Positions 19,802-27,822 of a DNA stretch of 64,000 bases are shown here, in pieces (the first letter of the stretch is position 1; every line of letters begins with the position of its first letter). This DNA is from DATBJJ01 sp963750915 (GTDB lineage: Bacteria; Acidobacteriota; Vicinamibacteria; Vicinamibacterales; 2-12-FULL-66-21). The notes below the pieces were generated by a model, which worked only from the letters and a program-made list of their open reading frames with translations, was not told the DNA's origin and ran no database searches. The stretch lies in contig CAVVSF010000008.1 in assembly GCA_963750915.1 (NCBI GenBank), forward strand, positions 591,123 through 655,122. The letters run 5' to 3'. Both the position numbers and the translations under genes were made by a program.

Positions 19802-20740
19802 GTGTCCAATCCGTGCACGCCCGCGACCACGCCGTTCCGCATCGCCGTCATCCAGGATCGCGCTGACGCCACCTCGCCGGGCAACCTCCGCCGCGCCGAG
19901 CGCCTCGTCCGCGACGCGGCCGGCCGCGGCGCGCAGATCATCTGCCTCAAGGAGCTCTTCAACGCGCCCTACTTCTGCAAGGCGCAGCACAGCGAGCGCT
20001 TCGATCTCGCCGAACCCATTCCCGGCCCGACGACCGAAGTCCTGCAGCGGCTCGCGAAGGATCTGGCGGTGGTTCTCGTCGTGCCGCTGTTCGAGCGCCA
20101 GGGCGCCGGCGTCTACCGCAACTCCGCCGCGGTCATCGACGCCGACGGCAGCCTGCTCGGTGTGTATCGCAAGATGCACATCCCCGACGACCCGCTCTTC
20201 TACGAGAAGTACTACTTCGCGCCCGGCGACACGGCACCGCGCGAGCAGGACACCGCCTGTGCCGCCAGCGGCTTCAAGGTGTGGCAGACGCGCTACGCGA
20301 CGATCGGCGTCCTGATCTGCTGGGATCAGTGGTATCCCGAGGCCGCCCGCATAACCAGCCTGCTCGGCGCGCAGGTGCTCTTCTACCCGACCGCCATCGG
20401 CTGGCACCCCGACGAGAAAGATGAATGGGGCGCCGCCCAGGTCGACGCCTGGCGGACGACGCAGCGCGCCCATGCGATCGCCAACGGCGTCTACGTCGCG
20501 TCGCCGAACCGCATCGGCCACGAGGACGAGGCCGGCACCAACGGCATCACGTTCTTCGGCCAGTCGTTCATCTGCGATCCGTTCGGCCGCTACATCGCAC
20601 AGGCCGGCGACGACGAACAGGTCCTGGTCGCCGACTGCGACCCGGCGCTGATCGAAACGGTGCGGCGCAACTGGCCGTTCCTCCGCGACCGGCGGATCGA
20701 CGCCTACGATCCGATCCTCAACCGGTATCTCGGCTCGTGA
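19802..20740 (+). CDS. aguB: N-carbamoylputrescine amidase
   Basis: A nitrilase-superfamily amidase of 312 residues with the triad Glu51 (CLKELFNAPYF), Lys124 (YRKMHIP) and Cys173 (LICWDQWYPE). It converts N-carbamoylputrescine to putrescine, CO2 and ammonia in the arginine-agmatine route. The pattern HIPDDPLFYEKYYFAPGD is characteristic of AguB rather than other nitrilases. It starts with GTG at 19802 in the divergent promoter gap next to the S9 peptidase, and its stop overlaps the aguA start as GTGA, so the two are coupled. Confidence 0.93.
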   Translation: MSNPCTPATTPFRIAVIQDRADATSPGNLRRAERLVRDAAGRGAQIICLKELFNAPYFCKAQHSERFDLAEPIPGPTTEVLQRLAKDLAVVLVVPLFERQGAGVYRNSAAVIDADGSLLGVYRKMHIPDDPLFYEKYYFAPGDTAPREQDTACAASGFKVWQTRYATIGVLICWDQWYPEAARITSLLGAQVLFYPTAIGWHPDEKDEWGAAQVDAWRTTQRAHAIANGVYVASPNRIGHEDEAGTNGITFFGQSFICDPFGRYIAQAGDDEQVLVADCDPALIETVRRNWPFLRDRRIDAYDPILNRYLGS

Positions 20741-21798
20741 TCGCGCCGCGCGTGCGGATGCCGGCCGAGTGGGAGCCGCACCGCGCCACCTGGATCAGCT
20801 GGCCGCACCACGAGCCCGACTGGCCGGGCAAGCTCGGCCCGATCCCGTGGGTCTACGCCGAGATCGCGCGCGTCCTCGCGGCGCACGAACGGGTCGAGAT
20901 TCTCTGCGCCTCGGACGAAGTTCACGCCGGCGCCCAGGCGGTGCTCAGCGCACATGTCGTCCCCCTCGATCGGGTCGGTCTCCACATCCTGCCCACCGAC
21001 CGCGGCTGGCTGCGCGACTCGGCGCCCACCGGCGTCCTCGACGCGGACGGCAACGTCCGGCTCCTGTCGTGGGACTTCAACGCCTGGGCCAAGTACGACA
21101 ACTACTCGGATGACCAGCGCGTCGGCCGCACCATCGCCGGCATCACCGGCCTGCCGCTCGAGGAACCGCGCCGCGACGACACCGGCGGCCGCATCGTGCT
21201 CGAAGGCGGCGGCATCGAGGTCAACGGCCGCGGCCTGATGCTCGTCACCGAGGAGTGGCTGCTGAGCGACGTCCAGGTCCGCAACCCGGGCCTCGGCCGT
21301 GCCGACTACGAGACGCTGTTCGGAAAGTGGCTCGGCATCAGCGAGACGATCTGGCTCGGTGAAGGCTGTGTCGGCGACGACACCCACGGCCACATCGACG
21401 ACGTCGCCCGCTTCGTCGCCGACGACGTCGTCGTGCTCGCGGTCGAAGAAGACCCGGCCGACGACAACCACTCGCGCTCGATGGACAACCTGCGGCGGCT
21501 CGAGCTGGCCAGGCCGGCAGCGGGTCCGCTGCGGATCGAAACGCTGCCCTTCCCGCGGCCGGTGATGATGAACGGCGAGCGGCTGCCGGCAAGCTACGCC
21601 AACTTCTATATCGCCAACGGCGTCGTGCTCGTGCCGACGTTCAACGACCCGAAGGATCGCGTCGCGCTGAACACCCTGGCTCGACTGCTGCCATCGCACG
21701 AGATCGTCGGCATCCATTCCGTCGACCTCGTCTGGGGCCTCGGCACGCTGCACTGCCTCAGCCAGCAGGAGCCGGCGCCGCAGCCGCCGGCGACGTAG
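20737..21798 (+). CDS. aguA: Agmatine deiminase
   Basis: This 353-residue protein matches the peptidyl-arginine-deiminase-like agmatine deiminases. WISWPHHEPDWPGK near the N-terminus, RGWLRDSAPT, VLEGGGIEVNG, the GDDTHGHIDD motif (213-222) and the catalytic Cys340 in GLGTLHCLSQQEP are all present. It makes N-carbamoylputrescine from agmatine, feeding AguB just upstream. The GTG start at 20737 overlaps the aguB stop. No arginine decarboxylase gene is in the window. Confidence 0.93.
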   Translation: MIAPRVRMPAEWEPHRATWISWPHHEPDWPGKLGPIPWVYAEIARVLAAHERVEILCASDEVHAGAQAVLSAHVVPLDRVGLHILPTDRGWLRDSAPTGVLDADGNVRLLSWDFNAWAKYDNYSDDQRVGRTIAGITGLPLEEPRRDDTGGRIVLEGGGIEVNGRGLMLVTEEWLLSDVQVRNPGLGRADYETLFGKWLGISETIWLGEGCVGDDTHGHIDDVARFVADDVVVLAVEEDPADDNHSRSMDNLRRLELARPAAGPLRIETLPFPRPVMMNGERLPASYANFYIANGVVLVPTFNDPKDRVALNTLARLLPSHEIVGIHSVDLVWGLGTLHCLSQQEPAPQPPAT

Positions 21799-21839
21799 CG
21801 ACGCACTGCCGACAGCGTGCTGCAGAAGAAGTAGGCGCC

Positions 21840-22295
21840 TCAGAACTTCGTGAGCGCCAGCCTGGCGACTGCCGCCGCCCATGGCGATCGGTCGGCCGTC
21901 ACCTGCACCGTCGCTTTGCCGCGGCGTCGTGCCGTCAACTGCACGCGCTTCGTCTCGGGGTCGGTGGTCTCGAACGCTTCGTCACTGAAGGGGCCGAGAT
22001 CTCTCACCGCGACGGGCGCCGTGGCGGACTTGCGGAAGTCGTCGTAGTCCGCCGCCGGATTGACCCAGAGCACGAGCGCCCGGCGGGCGCCGTCGATCTC
22101 GAGACCGTAAACGCAGCGCGCGGCCGCGAGCCCCTTCGAGTTGATCGGGCGCGACTCGAGGGCGCGCCCCGCGACCGCCGCCGCGACCTCGTCGATCGGT
22201 ACACGCTCGCAGACGTTGACCGATTCAAACGATGTCGGCTGCGCCGCTGGAACCCCGCCGCCAAGCAGCGCAATCGCAACCATCGCCCGCAACAT
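21840..22295 (-). CDS. Small secreted protein of unknown function
   Basis: The protein (about 151 residues) begins with a signal peptide (MLRAMVAIALLGGGVPAAQ) and then has a mature part starting VCERVPIDEVAAAVAG. This resembles the opening of DUF3558-like secreted proteins, in which an early cysteine and a later one (RCVYGLEI) may pair; that resemblance is weak. I prefer ATG 22295 over ATG 22301 because GGAGG is then seven bases upstream rather than one. It faces aguA tail to tail with a 41-bp gap. Confidence 0.65.
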   Translation of the reverse strand: MLRAMVAIALLGGGVPAAQPTSFESVNVCERVPIDEVAAAVAGRALESRPINSKGLAAARCVYGLEIDGARRALVLWVNPAADYDDFRKSATAPVAVRDLGPFSDEAFETTDPETKRVQLTARRRGKATVQVTADRSPWAAAVARLALTKF

Positions 22296-22475
22296 AACCA
22301 TCCCTCCACGCGTCCGGCGTCGTTCGAATCTGCGGCTCAGCTGGCGCTGCCGCAGTGGTCACGCCCGGCTCTTTGCGCCATCGTTACAGTTCCGCCATCA
22401 TCCCGCCAGGCGCCTGCTGATATATAACGCAATCTCACCGTTGGCTGTCCGCTGATCGCTGATCAAGGAGTCGTC

Positions 22476-22724
22476 GTGATCACTCGCCGGTTGCTTGCAT
22501 TCTCCGCCGTCGCGGTCACCGGCTCGCTGCTGCAGCAGGGTCTGGCCGGACTGACGTCGCCGGACTGGCAGATCGTAGATTCGCGACGAGTGATGCTGCG
22601 GTCAGAGTTCTCGCTGCGCGCCGACGGCCGCGTTTACAGCGTCCGCATCACGGCAACGGATGCCGCCGGCGGCAACACGTCGGAGACGGTGACCGTGACA
22701 GTGCCACGACTCATCGGGTGGTGA
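22476..22724 (+). CDS. Short exported protein: signal peptide joined to the end of an Ig-like/cadherin-like repeat
   Basis: A GTG start at 22476 follows AAGGAG at a good distance. Residues 1-25 look like a signal peptide. The remaining part, RADGRVYSVRITATDAAGG and TVTVTVP, matches the last strands of bacterial Ig-like repeats found in large surface proteins, but with no complete domain before it. At 82 residues it may be a remnant left after an internal deletion, or a small secreted protein. Function unknown. Confidence 0.55.
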   Translation: MITRRLLAFSAVAVTGSLLQQGLAGLTSPDWQIVDSRRVMLRSEFSLRADGRVYSVRITATDAAGGNTSETVTVTVPRLIGW

Positions 22725-22747
22725 GGGAGTCGGCGGTGTTCGGAACT

Positions 22748-22831
22748 CGGCGGAGCTGAAGCTCCGCCCTACGTACCCCTCGTAGGTAGCGCAGCGTCAG
22801 GAATCCTCGTAGGGCGGAGCTTCAGCTCCGC
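22748..22831. repeat. Perfect 25-bp inverted repeat, CGGAGCTTCAGCTCCG family, copy 1
   Basis: The arm 22748-22772 (beginning GGCGGAGCTGAAGCTCC and ending CCTACG) is the exact reverse complement of 22807-22831, with a 34-base loop. Each arm is itself a near-palindrome. A diverged copy lies at 59403-59510. It sits in a 321-bp intergenic region that holds no gene. Confidence 0.9.
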
Positions 22832-22878
22832 CAGTTGCGACGCAGCCGAATGCTCCACGCGCGATACGGACACGGATG

Positions 22879-22982
22879 CACGACGGACACGAAGAACACG
22901 AGGTCCACGATGAAGGCCGGTGGTCGGAATACGAGACAGACACCACGGCCTCGTGGTCTTCGTGTCCGTTGTGTCCGTCGTG
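22879..22982. repeat. Imperfect inverted repeat with GACACGAAGAACACG words
   Basis: The left arm CACGACGGACACGAAG... (22879-22908) is complementary with few mismatches to ...CTTCGTGTCCG and GTCCGTCGTG (22952-22982). It shares its short words with the 8139-8250 repeat and precedes the 3' end of the membrane protein gene at 23046. Likely a dispersed intergenic hairpin. Confidence 0.65.
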
Positions 22983-23045
22983 AATTCGTCGTCGCGTCTT
23001 AAACTAGGGCAGAGCTTCAACCCCGTCGGAATCCATCCCGCAGCG

Positions 23046-23870
23046 TTAAGACGGTCGTTGGGGTGTGGTGACTTCCCGCATGTATCGCGCGGAGCGTCTG
23101 ATGCCGAGCCACCCGAAGCAGCAATAGGTCATCATCCAGAACGCTTCGCCGCCCGCGATCGTTCCGAGCAAGACCAGCGTCGCGAACAGTGCAGCATTCC
23201 AGGTCATGACTTCGCGGGCGCCAATGCGTGAGCCGTCGATGTAACCCGGCGAGCGGAAGGATCGGTAGGCGCCTCGCACGGCGCGATACGCCAGGCGTCC
23301 GCCGCCTGCGAGCGGCACACCAATGACGTAGAGAAAGACGAGTTTCTCAGAAGGTGACGCGATTCCCAGCCACAGGGTCATTTCGGCGACGAAGTATGCC
23401 GCCGCGACAATGATCATCGCGCCGACGAACTGGCCGAACGAGAGCGCGACGCGGTCGAATCCGCTGGCCGGCCGCGGCAGGCGTCCATCGGAGGAGGACG
23501 AAAACATGACGACGTATAAGGTCCAGAAGAACCCTGATGGCCTCATCGACCAGGGCCACGGAATGCCCAGGAGACCGAGCGCGAGCACGGTCAGCCCGAT
23601 CAGTGTGAGAAGCGCGCCCGTTTCATGGAAGAACTCGCGTGCGTTCGCCGGGCCGACAGTCTTGAGCGTCGCGTCCGGCTCGGCCTGACCGCGCCACAGC
23701 GCCATCAGCACGCGCGCGCGTTCGACTGACGCGGCGCCAACGACGTCGATCGAGGCGCGCCACGTCAGCCCGGTATCGGCGATCAGCGCGAGGAACTCGT
23801 CGCCGTAGCGCGCCCGCCAGGTGCGCGGGTAGAGGCGGAGGAGCGCTCGAGCGAGGCGATCGTCAGACAT
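23046..23870 (-). CDS. Integral membrane protein paired with a PadR regulator
   Basis: The N-terminal stretch RLYPRTWRARYGDEFLALI is typical of acidobacterial and actinobacterial proteins encoded directly after PadR genes. The remainder has about five hydrophobic segments (for example ALLTLIGLTVLALGLLGI, VGAMIIVAAAYFVAEM, FATLVLLGTIAG) over 274 residues. The ATG at 23870 overlaps the PadR gene by 8 bp, so the two are coupled. The function is unknown; relatives are thought to be sensor or transport partners of the regulator. Confidence 0.75.
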   Translation of the reverse strand: MSDDRLARALLRLYPRTWRARYGDEFLALIADTGLTWRASIDVVGAASVERARVLMALWRGQAEPDATLKTVGPANAREFFHETGALLTLIGLTVLALGLLGIPWPWSMRPSGFFWTLYVVMFSSSSDGRLPRPASGFDRVALSFGQFVGAMIIVAAAYFVAEMTLWLGIASPSEKLVFLYVIGVPLAGGGRLAYRAVRGAYRSFRSPGYIDGSRIGAREVMTWNAALFATLVLLGTIAGGEAFWMMTYCCFGWLGIRRSARYMREVTTPQRPS

Positions 23871-24189
23871 CCGCCAGCCTCGCCTGGGCGGCGCGGGTCA
23901 TCGCGCGCAGCGTGGCGAGCCGCGCTCGCAGCACGGCAGCGCCCGCCGACGTGAGCTTGTAGGGACGACGACGATCTTCGGGGGGGAGCGGCTCGATCCA
24001 CTTCGCCGCTTCGAGGCGCGTGATCGCGCCGTAGAGCGTGCCCGGGCCGAGCTTCTGGCCGGCGACGTGCTCGATGTCCTGCGCCATCGCGTAGCCGTGC
24101 TTCGGCCCGTCGGCGAGCGAGATCAACACCAGGAGCGCCGGCTCCGAGAAGCGGCCGAGGTCCTGGAGGGAGTCCTGTTTCTTCGCCAT
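23863..24189 (-). CDS. PadR family transcriptional regulator
   Basis: A 108-residue winged-helix protein with the PadR core ALLVLISLADGPKHGYAMAQDI, the turn LGPGTLYGAITRLEAAKWI and the wing RRRPYKLTSAGAAVL. PadR proteins are usually local repressors of the gene they precede. Upstream lies an AT-rich TAATAATC box (minus strand, 24208-24201), unusual in this GC-rich DNA and a plausible promoter or operator part. The effector is unknown. Confidence 0.9.
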   Translation of the reverse strand: MAKKQDSLQDLGRFSEPALLVLISLADGPKHGYAMAQDIEHVAGQKLGPGTLYGAITRLEAAKWIEPLPPEDRRRPYKLTSAGAAVLRARLATLRAMTRAAQARLADV

Positions 24190-24247
24190 CGCGTTGGCGA
24201 GATTATTACGCAGGAGTAGAGTGCAAGCGGCCCCGGAGGGGCCCGCG

Positions 24248-25522
24248 TCAGCGCGACGCCATCTGCCACAGGCTCCACTGGCCGCTGCGGCGGCTGTGGA
24301 AAGCGACCTGACGGCCGTCAGGCGACCACGCGAACTCCTCGGCCGAGGCGTCGTCGAGGATGCGCCGCATCTCGCCGTTCGCGACTTCGAGCAGCCAGCC
24401 GCCGTCGCGGTGAACCTGGAAGATGATCCAGCGCCCGTCCGGCGACACTGCCGGAGTACGGACCAGTCGTCCCTTTCGCGGCGAATCGTAGCGTGTCGTC
24501 CGCCCGGACACGAGGTCGAGGATCAGCAGGCGGTCCTCGTGGCTGTAGGCGAGACGGCGGCCGTCCGGGAACCACGCTCCGCCCCAGACCTGGCCGTGGC
24601 GATGGTTGGTGTGCCGCACCGTGGCGCCGGAAGCGAGGTCGAGGGTCCACAGGTTCCAGACGTCGGGACGACCCGGCTCATCGCGGAGGAAGGCAAGGCG
24701 GCCGCCATCCGGCGACCAGCTCGGCACTGCCGCGAAGCCGTCGCCGGTGACGCGGCGGACGTCGGTGCCGTCGGCGCGGGCGACGTAGATGCCGCGGACG
24801 CCGTCGCGATCCGAGTCGAAGGCGATGGCCCGGCCGTCGGGCGACAGCCGCACGTGGTAGTTCTTCGCCTTGTCGTCGGCAATCGTCGCGACGTGCAGGA
24901 CACCGTTCTCGCCGCGGTCGGCGCGCTTCAGGGCGCTGCCCGCCGCGGTCTCGGCATGAAAGAAGACGGCCGTGCCGCCTGATTCGAACGACGGCGAGAA
25001 GACCTTCTCGGCATCGACCTCTGCTTCGTCGATGAGCGGCCGCGGGGTTGCGCCGGCGGTCGCCACGGGAATGTCGTCCGCGGTCGGTGTCGTGACCGGC
25101 GGTGGCGGCAGCGGCCGTGCCGTAGCCGGCTGGGCCGTGCCGGCTCTCGCAGCCGATCCGTCGGACCCGCCCATGGCGGGAGGAACGGGCGCCGGCGCCG
25201 TGTCGGTCTTCGACGTGGAGCGGTCTGCCGGTGGTCCGGCCGGAACAAGTCCTGTCGTTCCGTGCGTCGAGACGACGACGTCGGTCGATTCCGCCGGTCG
25301 GAGGCGCGCGACGTCTGGCGAAAGTACGAAGCCGGCTGCTACTGCTCCGCCCGCGAGCATCGCTGCTACGGCGGCCGCGCGCCAGGACCGGCGGGAGCGA
25401 CGCTCGCCGGCACCGAGACGGTCAGCGAATGCCGGGCGCCCTGGCGCGGCCGACGCCGGGTCGGCAGACGCCGTCTGCGTACTCGTCGTCCCGAAAAAGT
25501 TCGATTTCGGCCGCTGGTTCAT
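24248..25522 (-). CDS. Membrane-anchored PD40 beta-propeller protein (probable 3' part of a frameshifted gene)
   Basis: After a short N-terminal region there is one membrane segment (AAAVAAMLAGGAVAAGFVL, about residues 48-66), a proline/threonine-rich linker, and a TolB-like six-bladed propeller with SPDGRAIAFDSDRDG, WSPDGGRLAFLRDE, FPDGRRLAYSHED and WSPDGRQVAFHSRRSG. No ribosome-binding site precedes ATG 25522, and the gene overlaps the previous frame by about 100 bp. A +1 slip near 25490 would join it to that frame as one protein. Such anchored propellers commonly follow kinase-type domains in Acidobacteria. Confidence 0.75.
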   Translation of the reverse strand: MNQRPKSNFFGTTSTQTASADPASAAPGRPAFADRLGAGERRSRRSWRAAAVAAMLAGGAVAAGFVLSPDVARLRPAESTDVVVSTHGTTGLVPAGPPADRSTSKTDTAPAPVPPAMGGSDGSAARAGTAQPATARPLPPPPVTTPTADDIPVATAGATPRPLIDEAEVDAEKVFSPSFESGGTAVFFHAETAAGSALKRADRGENGVLHVATIADDKAKNYHVRLSPDGRAIAFDSDRDGVRGIYVARADGTDVRRVTGDGFAAVPSWSPDGGRLAFLRDEPGRPDVWNLWTLDLASGATVRHTNHRHGQVWGGAWFPDGRRLAYSHEDRLLILDLVSGRTTRYDSPRKGRLVRTPAVSPDGRWIIFQVHRDGGWLLEVANGEMRRILDDASAEEFAWSPDGRQVAFHSRRSGQWSLWQMASR

Positions 25523-26081
25523 CGTGTGCGTCGGCTCCAGCGTCGGCAGCCGCCACGGCCTTCACTGGCTCCGGCGTCGCCGCCGTCACGGCCAGGCCGG
25601 CTACGACCGCGGCCGGGTCCGCCGGTGCGAACCGCGCCAGCGCTGCTGCCAGGCCTTCGAGCGAAAGGCTCGGTGGCGCATCCATGCGGCCCGTTGCCCG
25701 CGCCCCGAGAACCACCAGTTCCCGCGGGAACCGGGCCGGCCCGTGCCGACGAACCTCGGCGAGGAGTGTCCCGAGCAGATCGACGACGCCGCGAACCGTG
25801 GGCACAAATCCGTCGGACAGCGTGACGTCGCCGCTGCGATGGACGAACACATCGTCGAGAGTGAAGAGCTGCGATGCCGCCGGAGGCAGCTCCGCCGGAG
25901 GCAGCGCGCAGAGACGCGTCGCAATGGCCGTCGCCGTCTCGACGTCGATTACTGTCGAGGCGATTACCTGGCTCAGCGGGATACCGATGGATGAGTGCAC
26001 GCGCCGATTGATGCGAAACTCAGGCCACAGTCGCGGCGGGAATTTGCTAACGAAGGCGCTGAGGGGTCTGTGCGTTGGCAA
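25422..26081 (-). CDS. Kinase-C-lobe-like (pseudokinase?) fragment, probable 5' part of the propeller gene
   Basis: The frame encodes TATAIATRLCALPPAELPP, then LDDVFVHRSGDVTLSDGFV and VDLLGTLLAEV. This order recalls the C-lobe of serine/threonine kinases (a position like 'pENILv..dG.vkl.DfG' and the later helix), but the catalytic HRD and DFG residues and an N-lobe are missing. The likely true start is the GTG in RRVHSSIG near 25998, since the first 25 residues look random. It ends only after overlapping the propeller gene by about 100 bp. The kinase relationship is a weak inference; treat it otherwise as hypothetical. Confidence 0.45.
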   Translation of the reverse strand: MPTHRPLSAFVSKFPPRLWPEFRINRRVHSSIGIPLSQVIASTVIDVETATAIATRLCALPPAELPPAASQLFTLDDVFVHRSGDVTLSDGFVPTVRGVVDLLGTLLAEVRRHGPARFPRELVVLGARATGRMDAPPSLSLEGLAAALARFAPADPAAVVAGLAVTAATPEPVKAVAAADAGADAHDEPAAEIELFRDDEYADGVCRPGVGRARAPGIR

Positions 26082-26126
26082 ATGCAGGACACGTCATCCG
26101 TTTCGGTTCGCCGCGGAGAGACAGCG

Positions 26127-26534
26127 CTACAGCACGCGTTTGCAGCGCCGCGTGCATCGGCACTGGATCTTCGCCCACCCCTCGGTGTTGTAGTCGTAGG
26201 TCAGCTCTTCGCCTTTGCGAATCCGGCGTGAGGCGCGAATCCAGATCGTGTGGCCGACGATGTCGACGTAGCAGTTGGGCCCGCAGGCGTGATTGATGTA
26301 GCGGGCGATGTTCCCGCCGACGGCCGCATCCCTCACCCACCGCGAGTTGATGTTGAAGATCCAGATGCGCTGGCGCCGCAGGTACCGATCCTCCCGCCGC
26401 GAGCCCTCGGCCTGCGACACCAGTTCGCCCTTGTATTGCACGATGTGGGTGTCTTCCTCGATCGTCTGGCCGGCGTAGACACCCCAGCCGGAGATTACTG
26501 AACGTCGGCGCACGAGGCGCGGCAGTTCGGCCAC
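26127..26534 (-). CDS. SET-domain protein lysine methyltransferase-like
   Basis: A compact 135-residue SET domain. SGWGVYAGQTI (15-25), the pseudoknot motif NHACGPNCY (81-89) and GEELTYDYN (108-116) are the SAM- and substrate-site motifs. It ends with CRCTRRC (125-131), resembling a post-SET zinc site in which Cys84 of NHAC and three later cysteines would bind zinc. Eukaryotic relatives methylate histones; bacterial ones can methylate histone-like or other proteins. The GTG start at 26534 lies 14 bp downstream of the AIM24-like gene, suggesting cotranscription. The target is unknown. Confidence 0.88.
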   Translation of the reverse strand: MAELPRLVRRRSVISGWGVYAGQTIEEDTHIVQYKGELVSQAEGSRREDRYLRRQRIWIFNINSRWVRDAAVGGNIARYINHACGPNCYVDIVGHTIWIRASRRIRKGEELTYDYNTEGWAKIQCRCTRRCKRVL

Positions 26535-26548
26535 GAGTGCAACCTCGC

Positions 26549-27355
26549 TCAGCTGTTGTCGCCGTCGAGCAGGCCGCCGAGACCGCCGAGAATCGACCCT
26601 TCCTCGCGGCCGCCGCGGCCGATCCCCGGGACCGCGGCGATGATGCGGTTCGCCATCCGGCTGAGCGGCAGCGACTGCAGCCAGATCCGGCCCGGCCCGG
26701 TCAGCGTCGCGAAGAACAACCCTTCCCCGCCGAACAGCGCCGACTTCACCTTGCCGACGAACTGGATGTCGTAGTTGACCGACGGCTGGAACGCGACGAT
26801 GCAGCCAGTGTCGACGCGGAGCGTTTCGCCCGGCTTGAGGGTGCGCTCGAGCAGCGTACCGCCGGCGTGGACGAACGCCCAGCCGTCGCCCTGCAGCCGC
26901 TGCATGATGAAGCCTTCACCGCCGAAGAGACCGGTGCCGAGCTTGCGCTGGAACGCGATGCCAATCGAGACGCCCTTGGCGGCGGCGAGGAACGAGTCCT
27001 TCTGGGTAATCAGCTCGCCGCCGATCTCGGCGAGGTGGATGGCGACGATCTTCCCTGGATAGGGCGCGCCGAACGCGAGCCGCTTCTTCTCCTGGCTGCG
27101 ATTGAGGAAGACGGTCATGAAGAGCGACTCGCCGGTGAGCAGCCGCTTGCCGGCGCCCATCAGCGCGCCGAGGAACCCGCCCTGCCCTGCCTGCTTCGAG
27201 CCGTCGCCGAAGATGGTCTCCATCTCGATCCCGTGCTCCATGTACATCATGCCGCCGGCCTCGGCGACCGTGGCTTCATCGGGATCGAGCTCGACTTCGA
27301 CGAACTGCAGGTCCTCACCGAAGATCTTGTATTCAATCTCATGCATCTCGGGCAT
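26549..27355 (-). CDS. AIM24/TIGR00266 family protein
   Basis: This protein of about 268 residues shows the TIGR00266 pattern: EIEYKIFGEDLQFVEVELDP at the start, AEAGGMMYM, GEGFIMQRLQG and the duplicated LFGGEGLFFATLTGPG. The fold is a trimeric beta-barrel-like 'tryptophan RNA-binding attenuator' type, and the function in bacteria is not settled. ATG 27355 (MPEMHEIEY) fits family starts better than the open frame six codons upstream. It precedes the SET-domain gene in a probable two-gene operon. Confidence 0.88.
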   Translation of the reverse strand: MPEMHEIEYKIFGEDLQFVEVELDPDEATVAEAGGMMYMEHGIEMETIFGDGSKQAGQGGFLGALMGAGKRLLTGESLFMTVFLNRSQEKKRLAFGAPYPGKIVAIHLAEIGGELITQKDSFLAAAKGVSIGIAFQRKLGTGLFGGEGFIMQRLQGDGWAFVHAGGTLLERTLKPGETLRVDTGCIVAFQPSVNYDIQFVGKVKSALFGGEGLFFATLTGPGRIWLQSLPLSRMANRIIAAVPGIGRGGREEGSILGGLGGLLDGDNS

Positions 27356-27539
27356 GCGTGTCCTCGCTGTCAATGGCGGCGGAGTCGCCGCGAACCATCA
27401 ATTGTAACGATACGGAGGACGGCGGTTGAGGTTGCGTTGGGGGACGCGGATCGCGTGGCATGCGACGACCGTCCGCCGGGCGCAGCCCGGTGGCAGGCAG
27501 TCGCGTTGTCCGACCGCGACGCCGATCTCGAGAGATCAG

Positions 27540-27605
27540 CGCAATCCGTGAAATCCGCGTCCCGCGAAAGATCCGCGTCATCCGTGAGATCCGCGTCCCG
27601 AGAAA
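27540..27605. repeat. Short degenerate tandem repeat (ATCCGTGAAATCCGCGTCCCG)
   Basis: Two imperfect units, CAATCCGTGAAATCCGCG and CATCCGTGAGATCCGCG, each followed by TCCCG(C/A)GAAA, lie about 36 bp apart. The surrounding 290 bp between the AIM24-like gene and the next gene hold nothing else I can recognise. Confidence 0.55.
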
Positions 27606-27664
27606 CGTCGGCCCCAACTGTGGTTAACATAAGCGGCGACATCGGCGTCCCGGGAAGACGAAAG

Positions 27665-27805
27665 ATGCGACAAAAGCGAGCGCCCGCCGCCATCACGGCA
27701 GGGTGGATGGTGATCGCGGGAACGATGGCGCTGCCGGCGCCGGCCGATGCGCAGGGGCCGCCGCTCGCCCGGCTCGATCCGCCGCCACAGGGTCAACCGC
27801 GCTGA
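27665..27805 (+). CDS. Possible 46-residue exported peptide
   Basis: ATG 27665 opens a short frame whose product has a basic N-terminus (MRQKRAP), a hydrophobic core (WMVIAGTMALPAPADAQG) and a proline-rich tail, as in a signal peptide with a short mature part. It ends 3 bp before ATG 27808 of the tannase-like gene. It may be a truncated secreted protein or a chance frame; no ribosome-binding site is clear. Confidence 0.3.
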   Translation: MRQKRAPAAITAGWMVIAGTMALPAPADAQGPPLARLDPPPQGQPR

Positions 27806-27822
27806 ACATGAAGGAGGCGACC

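Noticed and set aside
26537..27805. A 422-codon plus-strand frame over the SET and AIM24-like genes.
   Set aside because: It is the antisense of two recognisable genes; only its last 47 codons (27665-27805) lie in free sequence and are kept as a low-confidence small gene.
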